Made by a program: the position numbers and the translations under genes. Below, one piece after another: positions 35,659-44,195 of a stretch of DNA of 64,000 nt. Numbering within the stretch: position 1 is the stretch's first letter; every line of letters begins with the position of its first letter. Where the stretch lies: NCBI RefSeq assembly GCF_012952065.1, contig NZ_JABCJJ010000003.1:62001-126000 (forward strand). The letters are read 5' to 3'. Below the pieces are notes generated by a model. The model did not search any database. It was not told where the DNA came from and worked only from the letters and a program-made list of their open reading frames with translations. Source of the stretch: Cellulomonas fimi. Lineage in GTDB: Bacteria > Actinomycetota > Actinomycetes > Actinomycetales > Cellulomonadaceae.

Positions 35659-36830
35659 GCGGCGATCACGTTCTCCTCGAGGGTCCGCGGGTACTGAGTG
35701 AGGCGCTCCGGGACGGCGTCGGTGACCAGGACCGTGTCGGAGATGCGGTAGCCGCCGTGGCCCGGTACGTAGACCCCGGGTTCGCTCGACAGCACCATGC
35801 CGGCGGCCAGCACGGTGGGGTCGCCGTCCTCCACCCAGGGCGCCTCGTGCTGCGCGACGCCGATGCCGTGACCCTGGCGGTGGCGGAGGCGCTGCCCCAG
35901 GCCGGCGTCCCGGATGACGTCGAGGCACTCGGCGTTGACCGACGCGCACGTGCGGCCGACGGTCATGGCGTCGGTGCCCACCTCCTGCGCGCGGCGGGTG
36001 ACGGCGAAGTACCGCTGCTGCTCGTCGCTCGGCTCGCCGATCACGAACGTGCGCTCGCTCTCCACGAACCGGCTGAGGACGGCCGCACCGAGCGACAGGA
36101 TCACCGTGTCCCCGCGCTCGAGCCGGCGACGGCTCGGGAGACCGTGTGGGTGCGCGGAGTTCGGGCCTGCGTACACCAGCCCCCCGGCGAGCTTGGTCGT
36201 GTAGAGCACCCGGTCGTAGCGGCTGTACATCGCGTCCGTGCCGTAGCCGATGACGTGCCGGGCGAGATCACCCTCGGTCGGCAGCGGTCGCCCGGACGCG
36301 ATCGCGTCCTCGACCAGCCCACGGCCGGCCGCCAGCATCTCGTCGCAGATCGCGGCGGCCTGGCGGTGGAGCACGAGCTCGGCCGGCTGCTTCACCAGTC
36401 GCAGGGACGCGATCGCCGACGTCGTCTCCCACCGCACGGCGGGGAGCACGGCCCGCAGGCGCTCGAGGGAGCCGTGCGCGAGCGAACCGGTGACACCGAC
36501 TCGCGCCGCGGAGAGCCCGCGCCGTGCGAGCTCGGCGGCCAGGTGCTGCTCGGGGGTCACGACGCCCGGGTACTCGAAGTACGTGCCGACCTCGGCATGG
36601 ATCCCCTGCGCAGCGGCGTACTCGCGGTCGAGCTCGGGCACGAGGCACAGCCGCGCGCCGTCGGTGCCGAACCACAGGTACACGGGCCGCTCGGTCACCG
36701 CGTAGAAGAACCCCACAAGGTACGCCACGTCGGCGGGGTGGGTGACGAGGACGCCGTCGAGGCCCTCGTCGTCGAGCCGTGAGCGGAGGCGGGCCGCGAC
36801 GCCGTCGTAGAAGTCGACCGGGAGGTGCAT
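35655..36830 (-). CDS. M24-fold (creatinase/aminopeptidase P-like) protein with substituted metal ligands
   Basis: 391 residues from ATG 36830, six bases after the permease stop on the leftward strand. N-terminal creatinase domain and C-terminal pita-bread domain. The catalytic half aligns to aminopeptidase P, but of the five metal ligands only two are conserved in form: His in QGHGIGVAQHE and Glu in LSSEPGVY. The first Asp (IDAG) is Ser (GDTVILSLGAAV), the second (GDITRTF) is Glu (ESERTF), and the final Glu (RIED) is Ser (GYRISDT). Such substitutions occur in creatinase, a metal-free M24 enzyme. A hydrolase with a different mechanism or substrate is therefore more likely than a prolidase. 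Confidence 0.82.
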   Translation of the reverse strand: MHLPVDFYDGVAARLRSRLDDEGLDGVLVTHPADVAYLVGFFYAVTERPVYLWFGTDGARLCLVPELDREYAAAQGIHAEVGTYFEYPGVVTPEQHLAAELARRGLSAARVGVTGSLAHGSLERLRAVLPAVRWETTSAIASLRLVKQPAELVLHRQAAAICDEMLAAGRGLVEDAIASGRPLPTEGDLARHVIGYGTDAMYSRYDRVLYTTKLAGGLVYAGPNSAHPHGLPSRRRLERGDTVILSLGAAVLSRFVESERTFVIGEPSDEQQRYFAVTRRAQEVGTDAMTVGRTCASVNAECLDVIRDAGLGQRLRHRQGHGIGVAQHEAPWVEDGDPTVLAAGMVLSSEPGVYVPGHGGYRISDTVLVTDAVPERLTQYPRTLEENVIAA

Positions 36831-36835
36831 CCGGC

Positions 36836-37729
36836 TCACATCCCCTTCGTGCGCGGGTCGCGCGAGTCGTTGTAACGGACGCCGGCGATCGTCGATGCGA
36901 GCACCAGCAGCAGGATCGCCAGCGACGGGAACAGGGTCTGCCACCAGGCGGTGGCGATGGTCCCCGACCGCTGGGCGTTGAGCAGGATGCGGCCCCACGA
37001 CCACGAGGACGGGTCGCCCATCCCGAGGAAGGACAATCCCGCCTCCGAGATGACAGAGCGCGCGGCGGTCAGGAGCACGCTGACGACGATGAGTGGCATG
37101 ACGGCGGGCAGGATCTCGCGCGTGATGATCCGCACGGCACCCGCCCCGAGCACCCTGGCCCCGTCGATGTACGGCATCGCGGCCACCACCATCCCGTTCG
37201 AGCGGATGAGGCGTGTCACCTCGGGCCACGACAGGACGCCGATAACGACGACGAGGGTGGTCACGCTCGGTCCCGCGAGCGCAGTGACCAGGATCATCAG
37301 GGGCAGCAGCGGCAGCGAGAGCATCACGTCGGTGATCGTCGTCACGAAAGGGTCGAGCCACTTCAGGTAGGCCGCACCGAGGCCGAGCGCGGTGCCGATG
37401 ACGATCGCGATGAGCGACGCGACGACGCCCACCGTGAGGCTGATCCGCGTGCCCCAGACCACCTGGGTGAAGACGTCCTGGCCGAGGTCGTCGGTCCCGA
37501 ACCAGTGGGCGCCCGACGGCGCCTGGAGGATGTCGGTCCCCAGACCGCCGGGGCGCTCCATGAGCATTGGGCCGAACACGCCCGTGAGCACGAAGACCAC
37601 GAGCACCGCGACCGACAGCCAGCCGGACGGCTTGCTGAAGAAGCCGCCGGGTCGCTTCGGGGACAGGGACGTGGCGGCGAGCGCCGCGAGCGGGACGTCG
37701 GGCGCCGGGGCGGTCGAGGTGCTGCTCAT
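36836..37729 (-). CDS. Peptide ABC importer permease, DppC type
   Basis: 297 residues from ATG 37729 (overlaps the DppB stop as ATGA). Six hydrophobic segments and the EAA loop GARVLGAGAVRIITREILPAV, plus the DppC-typical SGAHWFGTDDLGQDVFTQVV and SEAGLSFLGMGDPSSWSWG. It makes the channel with DppB. The upstream frame to 38395 is open but is antisense to other parts and unlikely. Confidence 0.93.
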   Translation of the reverse strand: MSSTSTAPAPDVPLAALAATSLSPKRPGGFFSKPSGWLSVAVLVVFVLTGVFGPMLMERPGGLGTDILQAPSGAHWFGTDDLGQDVFTQVVWGTRISLTVGVVASLIAIVIGTALGLGAAYLKWLDPFVTTITDVMLSLPLLPLMILVTALAGPSVTTLVVVIGVLSWPEVTRLIRSNGMVVAAMPYIDGARVLGAGAVRIITREILPAVMPLIVVSVLLTAARSVISEAGLSFLGMGDPSSWSWGRILLNAQRSGTIATAWWQTLFPSLAILLLVLASTIAGVRYNDSRDPRTKGM

Positions 37730-38682
37730 GAGGTGCGGATCCTTGGGTTCAGGACCATGGACACCATGTCGGTGACCAGGTTCGCCAGGACGACGGTGAT
37801 GGCCAGGAGGACGAAGGCGCCCTGGAGCATCGGGTAGTCGAGCTGGCGCACGGACTCGTAGATCAGGCGGCCGACGCCGGGGTAGGCGAACACGGTCTCG
37901 GTGAGCACCGCGCCACCGATGAGCGTCCCGAGCTGGAGCCCCATGAGGGTCAGCGCAGGAAGCATCGCGTTGCGCAGCGCGTGCCGCCAGATCGTGCGCC
38001 GCGGCGTCAGCCCGCGGGACCGGGCGCTCTTGATGTAGTCCTCGCCGAGGACCTCGAGCATGTTGGTGCGCAGCGTGAGCGCGTAGGGGCCGAGCTGCAC
38101 CAGGACCAGCGAGAACAGCGGCAGGGCCAGGTGGTGCAGGAGGCTGAGGTACGCGGCGAGGCCGCGCGTGTCGGGGTCGATCGCCTGGCCGATCGGGAAC
38201 CAGCCGAGGTTCGACCCGAAGACGACGAGCAGCATGATCGCGATGCTCGGCACGAACAGCGCGTTGGCCGTGATCCCGAAGACCTGGACGAGCTTGTCGA
38301 TCACCTTGCCGCGACCGACCGCCGCGTACACCCCGAGCGGGATCCCGATGAGGATCGTGAGGACGAAGGCGCTGCCCGCGAGGAGCAGCGTCCACGGCAG
38401 GCGGTCGAGCAGCACCTCGCTGACCGGCACGAGCTGCCGGAACGAGACGCCGAGGTTCCCGCGGAGGAGCTCACCCAGGTACAGGGCGTACTGCACGAGC
38501 AGCGGCTTGTCGAGGCCGTACTGCTCACGCAGGGCGGCCTGCATCTCGGGGGTCATGTCCCCCTCCACCACCAGGAGGGTGGGGTCGGCCGGCAGCAGCC
38601 GGAGCAAGAAGAAGGTGATCGTGACGGCGATCCAGATCGTGAGGATCGCGCGGAGCACCCTGGTCGTGACGAACCGCAGCAC
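37726..38682 (-). CDS. Peptide ABC importer permease, DppB type
   Basis: 318 residues with six hydrophobic segments. Features of DppB/OppB: the FFLLRLLPADPT motif at the N terminus, MREQYGLDKPL-like LREQYGLDKPL, the RNMLEVLGEDYIKSARSRGL helix and the ALRNAMLPALTLMGLQLGTL EAA loop. Partner of DppC. Second of the importer genes after the binding protein, 42 bases downstream. Confidence 0.93.
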   Translation of the reverse strand: MLRFVTTRVLRAILTIWIAVTITFFLLRLLPADPTLLVVEGDMTPEMQAALREQYGLDKPLLVQYALYLGELLRGNLGVSFRQLVPVSEVLLDRLPWTLLLAGSAFVLTILIGIPLGVYAAVGRGKVIDKLVQVFGITANALFVPSIAIMLLVVFGSNLGWFPIGQAIDPDTRGLAAYLSLLHHLALPLFSLVLVQLGPYALTLRTNMLEVLGEDYIKSARSRGLTPRRTIWRHALRNAMLPALTLMGLQLGTLIGGAVLTETVFAYPGVGRLIYESVRQLDYPMLQGAFVLLAITVVLANLVTDMVSMVLNPRIRTS

Positions 38683-38724
38683 GGTCGTCCCTCCCCTCCT
38701 GGTGGTATGTGGGTCGTGGACCGG

Positions 38725-40365
38725 TCAGTCGACCGGCGTGACCTGCGCGAGCGAGTAGCCGGTCACCATGCCGAGCAGGTCACTCGGCGAGGGCGCGAAG
38801 CCCTCGAACCGGTCGGAGCGGTACGCGAAGCGGAAGTTCTCCACGTACAGCGGGGTGAGCAGCGCCTGGTCGTGCACGTAGGCGTCGATCGCCTGGATCT
38901 TGCCGACGAACTCCTTCTCGTCGACCGTCAGCGCCGCGTCGTTCACCAGGGCGTCGAGCTCCGCGTCCTGGACGAGGTTGTAGTTGATGCCGCCCGGGTT
39001 GGAGGACAGGTAGGTGCTGCGCAGCTGGTCCATCGGGTTGTCGAAGACGCCCCACTGGGACAGGTCGATCTCGTACTCGCCACCCCGGGTGCGGGCCAGG
39101 AACGTGTTCCGCTCGACACAGGCGAGGTTGATCTGAATCCCGGCCTCGGCCGCGTCCTCACGGACGACCTCCGCCACCCGCGTGAGGTTCGCGTTGGACT
39201 GGTCGCACACCATCTCGAACGACAGGCCGTCGAGGACGCCGTCGCCGTCGCCGTCGCTGTACCCGGCCTTCTCGAGCAGCTCGCGCGCGCCCTCGGGGTC
39301 GAAGGGGTAGGCGTCGAGGTCGGTGTTGTCGAACTGCGCGAAGATCGGGGAGATGGGGCCGACCATCGGCTGGCCCTCGCCCTGCAGGATCGTCGCGATG
39401 ATCGACTTGGTGTCGACCACCATGGACAGCGCCTGGCGCACCGCCTGGTCCGCGAGCGCACCCTTCGTGACGTTGTAGGTCAGGTGGGCAAAGCCGAGCG
39501 AGCCCACGGTCTCGAGGCTGATGCCGTCCGCTCCCTCGAGCGACGCGGCGGCCGACGCCGGGACAGGCGTGCCCATGAGGTCGATGTCGCCGTTGCGCAG
39601 CGCGAGGATCATCGTGTTGACGTCGGGGTAGACCACGTACTCGACCGTGCCGACCGCCGCGCCGCCCTCGGGGGCGTGCGGGTAGTTCGGGTTCGCCTTG
39701 AGGGTGTAGCGCTGCCCGCGGGTCATCGAGTCCAGGACGTAGGCGCCTGCGCCCACCCAGTCGGCGTCGTTGGCGAACGTGGACAGGTCGCCGGCCTCGG
39801 AGAAGACGTGGGCCGGGACGATCGGCATCCAGAAGCCGACGCCCTCTGCGAACGGCGCGTACGGCTGGGAGAGGTGGAACACGACGGTGTTCTCGTCACG
39901 GACCTCGACGGACTCGACCCACGTCAGCTTCGCGGCGACGTTGCCGAGCTTGTACTGCATGATCGCCTCGGCGCTGAACTTGACGTCCTCGGCGGTGAGC
40001 GGTGTCCCGTCGGTCCACTGGAACCGCTCGTCGAGCGCGAAGACGACCGCCTTGCCGTCCTCCTCGTACGAGTAGCCCGTGGCGGCCTCGGGGACCTTCT
40101 CGGCGTTCTCGTCGATCCGCAGGAGGTGCGGGTACATCGCGTTGAGGATCCAGCTGTCGGTCTTGGACAGGGACTGCAGCGGGTTGAAGTTCTCGACGTC
40201 GGTCGTCGTGCCGATCCGGAGAGTGGCCTGGGCGGAGCTCGCCGTCGAGCCGCCCTCGCTCTCGGTGCTGCCGTTCCCTTCGTTGAGCCCGCAGCCGGTG
40301 AGGGCGAGCACGCCCGCCGTCACCACCGCGGTCAGGGCGCGCAGGCGCCGTGTTCCGTTGTTCAC
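38725..40365 (-). CDS. Peptide-binding lipoprotein, SBP_bac_5 (DppA/OppA) type
   Basis: 546 residues from a GTG at 40365 (GTGA overlap with the dipeptidase 2 stop; AAGGAGG sits 4 to 5 bases before it). A lipoprotein signal (LTAVVTAGVLALTGCGLN, Cys about 25), then the extracellular solute-binding family 5 domain: FNPLQSLSKTDSWILNAMYP, GYSYEEDGKAVVFALDERFQ, DGTPLTAEDVKFSAEAI, VVDTKSIIATILQG and DAYPFDPEGARELLEKAGYS. It captures peptides outside for the two permeases. Acidic linker after the Cys is normal for the family. Confidence 0.93.
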   Translation of the reverse strand: MNNGTRRLRALTAVVTAGVLALTGCGLNEGNGSTESEGGSTASSAQATLRIGTTTDVENFNPLQSLSKTDSWILNAMYPHLLRIDENAEKVPEAATGYSYEEDGKAVVFALDERFQWTDGTPLTAEDVKFSAEAIMQYKLGNVAAKLTWVESVEVRDENTVVFHLSQPYAPFAEGVGFWMPIVPAHVFSEAGDLSTFANDADWVGAGAYVLDSMTRGQRYTLKANPNYPHAPEGGAAVGTVEYVVYPDVNTMILALRNGDIDLMGTPVPASAAASLEGADGISLETVGSLGFAHLTYNVTKGALADQAVRQALSMVVDTKSIIATILQGEGQPMVGPISPIFAQFDNTDLDAYPFDPEGARELLEKAGYSDGDGDGVLDGLSFEMVCDQSNANLTRVAEVVREDAAEAGIQINLACVERNTFLARTRGGEYEIDLSQWGVFDNPMDQLRSTYLSSNPGGINYNLVQDAELDALVNDAALTVDEKEFVGKIQAIDAYVHDQALLTPLYVENFRFAYRSDRFEGFAPSPSDLLGMVTGYSLAQVTPVD

Positions 40366-41564
40366 CAGACCTCCTTGAGTACACGCAGGATGTTCGAACC
40401 GATGACCTTGCTGATCTCCTCGTCCGACCAGTCGTTCTTGACCAGCCAGCCGACGATGTTCGTGAAGTTCTCCGCGGGGTTCTCGACCCCGGCCACGTAC
40501 GGGACGCGCGGGTGCTCGACGTGCCCGTGCGCGTTGGCGATCGTCAGGTGGCCGCTGAACGAGTCGTGCAGCCCGACGTGGTCGCCGAAGTTGGTGTCCG
40601 GCCCGAACGCGACGTGGTCGATGCCGACGAGCTCGACGCAGTACGTGAAGTGGTCCATCACCGACTCGAGCGAGTGCTCCGGGTGCTCCGGCGACAGCGT
40701 CGTATGCGGTGCCGCCTCGATTCCGATGACGCCGCCGCGCTCGGCGCAGGCGACGATCACCTCGTCGCTCTTCATCCGGTTGGTTGGCCACACGGACCGC
40801 GCGCCGGCGTGGGTGATGAAGACGGGTACGGCGGAGTGCTCGATCACGTCCATGCTGGTGCGGTCGGACGAGTGCGAGATGTCGATCGCGATGCCGAGCT
40901 TGTTCATGCGTTCGACCGCTCGGCGGCCGAACGTCGTCAGGCCGCCGTCCTGCGGCTCGGCGAGGCCGGAGCCCAGCTGGTTAGCCATGGAGTAGGCGAT
41001 GCCCATCTGCCGGACACCGAGCCCGTAGAGGATGTCGAGGCGGTCGAGCTCGTTCTCGATCATCGTGGCGGCCTCGAGCCCGGCGACGAGCCCGACCTTG
41101 CCTGCGGACTTCGCGTCCTCGATCTCGGCCACGGTCCGCACCAGGACGACGTAGTCCTGCTTGGCGATGTCGGCGAACCGGAGGCCGAGGTCGAAGATGA
41201 CGTCGTTCCACTTCCAGCCGTGCTCCGACGTCACGCAGTTGGTGCCGTTCATGAAGTTGTCGAAGAGCGCAGACATGCCCGATCGGGCGAGCCCCTCGTA
41301 CCCGAGCGCGTTGCGGCCCGTGTGGTTGTACTCCCTGAGCTGGTGCGGGTCGGCGGTGAGGACCTTCGGGTGCTCGTGGAGGGAGATGACGTGCTCCTGC
41401 TCCAAGATCGCGGTCACGCGCTCCGTCTGCTCATCGGTCAGACCGAGATCGTAGGGTGCCACGCGCCCGATCTCAGGCGCGAGGTCAAAGACGCGGTAGT
41501 CGGCGTGCGGTTCGAGGTAGTCGAAGCTCCGGTACCCGCGGTATTGCGGACTAGGCGTCTGCAT
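40362..41564 (-). CDS. M19-family dipeptidase 2, first gene of the peptide operon
   Basis: 400 residues, paralogue of dipeptidase 1. Same site motifs: LHEHPKV, the bridging Glu in AGLEAATMIEN, DISHSSDRTSMDV, FITHAGARSVWP, GIDHVAFGPD and GSNILRVLKEVW. The protein starts at ATG 41564 with GGAG just upstream. Being first and last (before the regulator) respectively, the two dipeptidases probably differ in substrate range. The short leader contains a palindromic operator candidate at 41576-41584. Confidence 0.9.
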   Translation of the reverse strand: MQTPSPQYRGYRSFDYLEPHADYRVFDLAPEIGRVAPYDLGLTDEQTERVTAILEQEHVISLHEHPKVLTADPHQLREYNHTGRNALGYEGLARSGMSALFDNFMNGTNCVTSEHGWKWNDVIFDLGLRFADIAKQDYVVLVRTVAEIEDAKSAGKVGLVAGLEAATMIENELDRLDILYGLGVRQMGIAYSMANQLGSGLAEPQDGGLTTFGRRAVERMNKLGIAIDISHSSDRTSMDVIEHSAVPVFITHAGARSVWPTNRMKSDEVIVACAERGGVIGIEAAPHTTLSPEHPEHSLESVMDHFTYCVELVGIDHVAFGPDTNFGDHVGLHDSFSGHLTIANAHGHVEHPRVPYVAGVENPAENFTNIVGWLVKNDWSDEEISKVIGSNILRVLKEVW

Positions 41565-41575
41565 CGTTCTCCAGT

Positions 41576-41619
41576 GGTCGGACCTTTGGTGTCTCTGAGC
41601 ATATGCATAGGTCGGACCT
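41576..41619. promoter_or_regulatory. Pair of GGTC-N-GACC palindromes upstream of the peptide operon
   Basis: GGTCGGACC occurs at 41576-41584 and again at 41610-41618; the second extends to the 11-base palindrome AGGTC-G-GACCT (41609-41619). The sites are 34 bases apart and the first begins 12 bases upstream of the dipeptidase 2 start. Odd-spaced dyads of this kind are typical for GntR-family operators, and the operon carries its own GntR gene. Confidence 0.5.
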
Positions 41620-42103
41620 CTCGATCATTTGTCCTGACATGTGAGATCCAACCCACAGCGACGTCGCCTGATCACAGGTGGACGGAGTCGGGTAAGCGCA
41701 CCCTGACGACGGGGCTAGCTTTCGCTGCTGCGGGGAAGCTGACCGGCGCCAAGTGGCACGGCAGCGCCGCTGGTCGCCGACATGCTGGAGGCCGGCGGCG
41801 GGCTCCGTGACGAGGGGTTCACCGCGGCCGGTTGCGGCGCGGCTTGTCGGCGCGCGCGTCACGGGCCAGCTTGTCTTCCGTGGGGAAGCTGACCGGCGCG
41901 GATGCGGCCGCGGCGTTGGAAGCCGCCGCCCTCTGACGACCTGCCCGGACGCGGCTTGACGTGGAGATGGCGCGCTTCCGGGAATGATCGGGGGGCGGGT
42001 CTGGTCGCAACTTCCACCCTCAAACCCGTGGCCTCGGCGTGCTGGTGGTGATCGCCGATGCGGCCTGCGACACGCTTCCCCGGGTGGTGGACAGGCACAG
42101 GAT
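41620..42103. other. Region with decayed coding sequence and an 18-base direct repeat
   Basis: No intact gene is seen here. GGGGAAGCTGACCGGCGC is present exactly at 41732-41749 and 41882-41899, 150 bases apart, with GKLTGA-type readings in both. The stretch looks like the remnant of duplicated or deleted genes beside the dead ECF sigma gene. I cannot assign a family. Confidence 0.35.
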
Positions 42104-42400
42104 ATGAGCCATGCTTCGCGTGCTCCTGATCGGGAGCACACCTTCAGATCGTTGTACGAGGCGGTCTACCCGGACCTCCTGAGATTCGTCCAGCGCCGTA
42201 CTGGTCGCAACCATGCCGAAGATGTCGCCGCTGACGCCTTCCTGGTGGTGTGGCGCAGCCTCGATGAGTGACCGCGCGCCCACGATGACGCGCGGGCGTG
42301 GATCTTCGGCATCACCCGGAACATGTTGCTCAACAACCGCCGGGGCGAGCAACGTCGCCAGACGCTGGGCGAGCGCCTCGCTGAGACCCCGACTTCCCCT
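42104..42400 (+). pseudogene. Truncated ECF sigma factor gene
   Basis: ATG 42104 opens MSHASRAPDREHTFRSLYEA followed by the sigma-70 region 2 (PDLLRFVQRRTGRNHAEDVA, then FLVVWRSLDE). A TGA at 42269-42271 stops it, and the same frame continues with PRAHDDARAWIFGITRNMLL and NNRRGEQRRQTLGERLAE, the region 2.4 helix of an ECF factor. Beyond about 42400 region 4 is missing. So a premature stop plus a 3' deletion inactivate it. No anti-sigma gene is visible nearby. Confidence 0.82.
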
Positions 42401-42546
42401 CCGGCGAACCCGTCCCCGCGGAGTCAGCCATACCTCCTGACTGTGCCGACCAGCCAGGTGACGACCGTCCTCCGCGGCCGGGCCGAGTGGGGGCGAAACC
42501 CACTCGGTCTGCGAGTGCGAGCGGTGTCCTGCATCTGCCTGTCGGA

Positions 42547-43287
42547 TCAGCGAGTGCGCAGGATCGAGAACTGGAACCGACCCTCGATGAAGTAGGTCCG
42601 CGAGCGGAGCACGGGTTGGGCGCTCGCGTCGTAGTGCGTCTGCTCCAGGAGCAGGTAGACCTGGTCCGGCGGGCGCTCCCCCCAGCCAATGTGGGCGCCC
42701 CGGGCGGCGTGGATGTCAGCGACCGCGGTCTTGGAGACGATGCCAGCGGACTCGAGCAGGTGGAAGAGTGAACCCTTGACCGCGGCCGGATCGAGGCCAG
42801 TCGGTAACCGCCAGGCTGGAATCGTGTCGTAGGAGAAGGCCACGACGACTCCGTCGGCAAGTACGGCGCGCTCGACGGCGAGCACCCTGGAAGGTCCCTC
42901 TACCGCGAAGGCGTCGAGCTCGTCCTGGCTTGCCTCGCGAAACTCCACGGATCGGTACTGCATGCCGGGTTCCATACCGTGGGCGGCCACCGTGTCGGTG
43001 ATTGACTGCAGCTCCTGCAGCCCGGCCTTGATCCCCCTGCCGAACGGCGTCACGAACGTCCCGACCCCGTGCCGCGTGACCGTCAGGCCATGGATCTCCA
43101 GCTGCTGGAGCGCGCCGCGCACCGTGCTGCGCGAGACGCCGTACCTGCTGGCGAGCTCGCCCTCGGTCGGTAGCTGGGCACCGACCGGCCACTCCCCCTC
43201 CTGGAGGCGGGCGCGGAGGTCGTCCGCCAGCTGTACACGCAGCTGTACGCGAGTCCCCAGAGGAGAGGTCGAGCGGTCGTCCTTCAT
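42547..43287 (-). CDS. GntR-family regulator with UTRA domain, divergent to the nucleoside locus
   Basis: 246 residues from ATG 43287 (MKDDRSTSPLGTRVQLRVQL); an ATG at 43305 (MRIMHGMKDD) is a longer alternative. Winged helix: WPVGAQLPTEGELASRYGVS, RSTVRGALQQLEIHGLTVTR. UTRA domain: GPSRVLAVERAVLADGVVVA, FSYDTIPAWRLPTG. Divergent from the SDR gene at 43367 across an 80-base gap that holds the operator GTTGTCCGACAAC. The same operator type occurs before mtnA at 56491, so it probably controls both operons. Confidence 0.88.
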   Translation of the reverse strand: MKDDRSTSPLGTRVQLRVQLADDLRARLQEGEWPVGAQLPTEGELASRYGVSRSTVRGALQQLEIHGLTVTRHGVGTFVTPFGRGIKAGLQELQSITDTVAAHGMEPGMQYRSVEFREASQDELDAFAVEGPSRVLAVERAVLADGVVVAFSYDTIPAWRLPTGLDPAAVKGSLFHLLESAGIVSKTAVADIHAARGAHIGWGERPPDQVYLLLEQTHYDASAQPVLRSRTYFIEGRFQFSILRTR

Positions 43288-43337
43288 GCCGTGCATGATA
43301 CGCACGATTCGTTGACGACGCCGGATATCCGTCGTAG

Positions 43338-43350
43338 GTTGTCCGACAAC
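43338..43350. promoter_or_regulatory. Operator GTTGTCCGACAAC between GntR and SDR genes
   Basis: A perfect 13-base odd-centred palindrome (GTTGTC, C, GACAAC) 17 bases upstream of the GTG of the first SDR gene and about 50 upstream of the divergent GntR start. It matches the copy at 56620-56632 (GTTGTTCGACAAC) at 12 of 13 bases. Confidence 0.8.
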
Positions 43351-43366
43351 TACTCAGGAGGACTAC

Positions 43367-44152
43367 GTGACTCGTCTCGCCACGCCCACCGCACTTCCCG
43401 ACCTGCGCGGCACCGTTGCCGTCATCACGGGTGCGGGAGGTGGCATCGGAGCGGGTATCGCGCGTCAGTTCAGCGCTGCTGGCGCGGCGGTTGTTCTGCA
43501 CTACCTGACGAGCAAGGACCAGAGTGCGGCGCTCGCCGCGGAGCTGGTCGCCGCGGGCGCTGAGGCGTTGACCGTGCGGGCGGACATCACCGACCCCGAG
43601 CAGTGCGTCGCCCTCATGCAGGCGGCGGTCGATGCTTACGGCCGCCTGGACGCCCTGGTCAACAACTCCGGGGTTCAGCCGAACGAGCCGCTCGAGGACA
43701 TGACCGTGGAGCAGTGGCGTGCCGTCGTGGACACCAACGTGACAGGGACGTTCGCTGCGACGCAGGCTGCCGTCGCGGTCATGCGGCACAGCGGCGGTGG
43801 CTCCGTCACCCACATCGCGTCGATCGAGGGCTCGCACCCTGCCCGCGCACACGCGCACTACTGCGCGTCGAAGGCCGCCATCATCATGCATGCGCGCACG
43901 GCTGCGCTCGAGTACGGCGCGTGGGGCATCCGCGTCAACACCGTCTCCCCCGGGCTGATCGACCGCGAGGGTCTGGCAGCTGCCTGGCCCGACGGCGTCC
44001 AGCGCTGGCTCGCCAACGCACCGCTCGGCCGGATGGGCGCGAGCACCGACATCGGCAACGCCTGCGTGTTTCTGGCGTCGCCCATGGCGGCCTGGATCAC
44101 CGGCCACGACCTGGTGGTCGACGGCGGGATGGGCGCCAGCCCCACCTGGTAG
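43367..44152 (+). CDS. Short-chain dehydrogenase/reductase 1
   Basis: 261 residues. GTG start at 43367 with AGGAGG 5-10 bases before. NAD(P)-binding TGAGGGIG (residues 21-28), LVNNSGV, the catalytic Ser in THIASIEG, and the Tyr-Lys of HYCASKAAIIM. C-terminal VVDGGMGASP is typical of classical SDRs. Probably reduces or oxidises an aldehyde or alcohol made from the nucleoside sugar. First gene of the rightward operon, just behind the operator. Confidence 0.88.
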   Translation: MTRLATPTALPDLRGTVAVITGAGGGIGAGIARQFSAAGAAVVLHYLTSKDQSAALAAELVAAGAEALTVRADITDPEQCVALMQAAVDAYGRLDALVNNSGVQPNEPLEDMTVEQWRAVVDTNVTGTFAATQAAVAVMRHSGGGSVTHIASIEGSHPARAHAHYCASKAAIIMHARTAALEYGAWGIRVNTVSPGLIDREGLAAAWPDGVQRWLANAPLGRMGASTDIGNACVFLASPMAAWITGHDLVVDGGMGASPTW

Positions 44153-44195
44153 GTCGCCCCGCCCAAGAAACCACCCGAGCATCAGGAGATCCACT

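Noticed and set aside
37981-40995. Rightward open frame of about 1000 codons
   Set aside because: Opposite to the permease, binding protein and dipeptidase genes, which have full domain signatures; the frame is a third-position GC effect.
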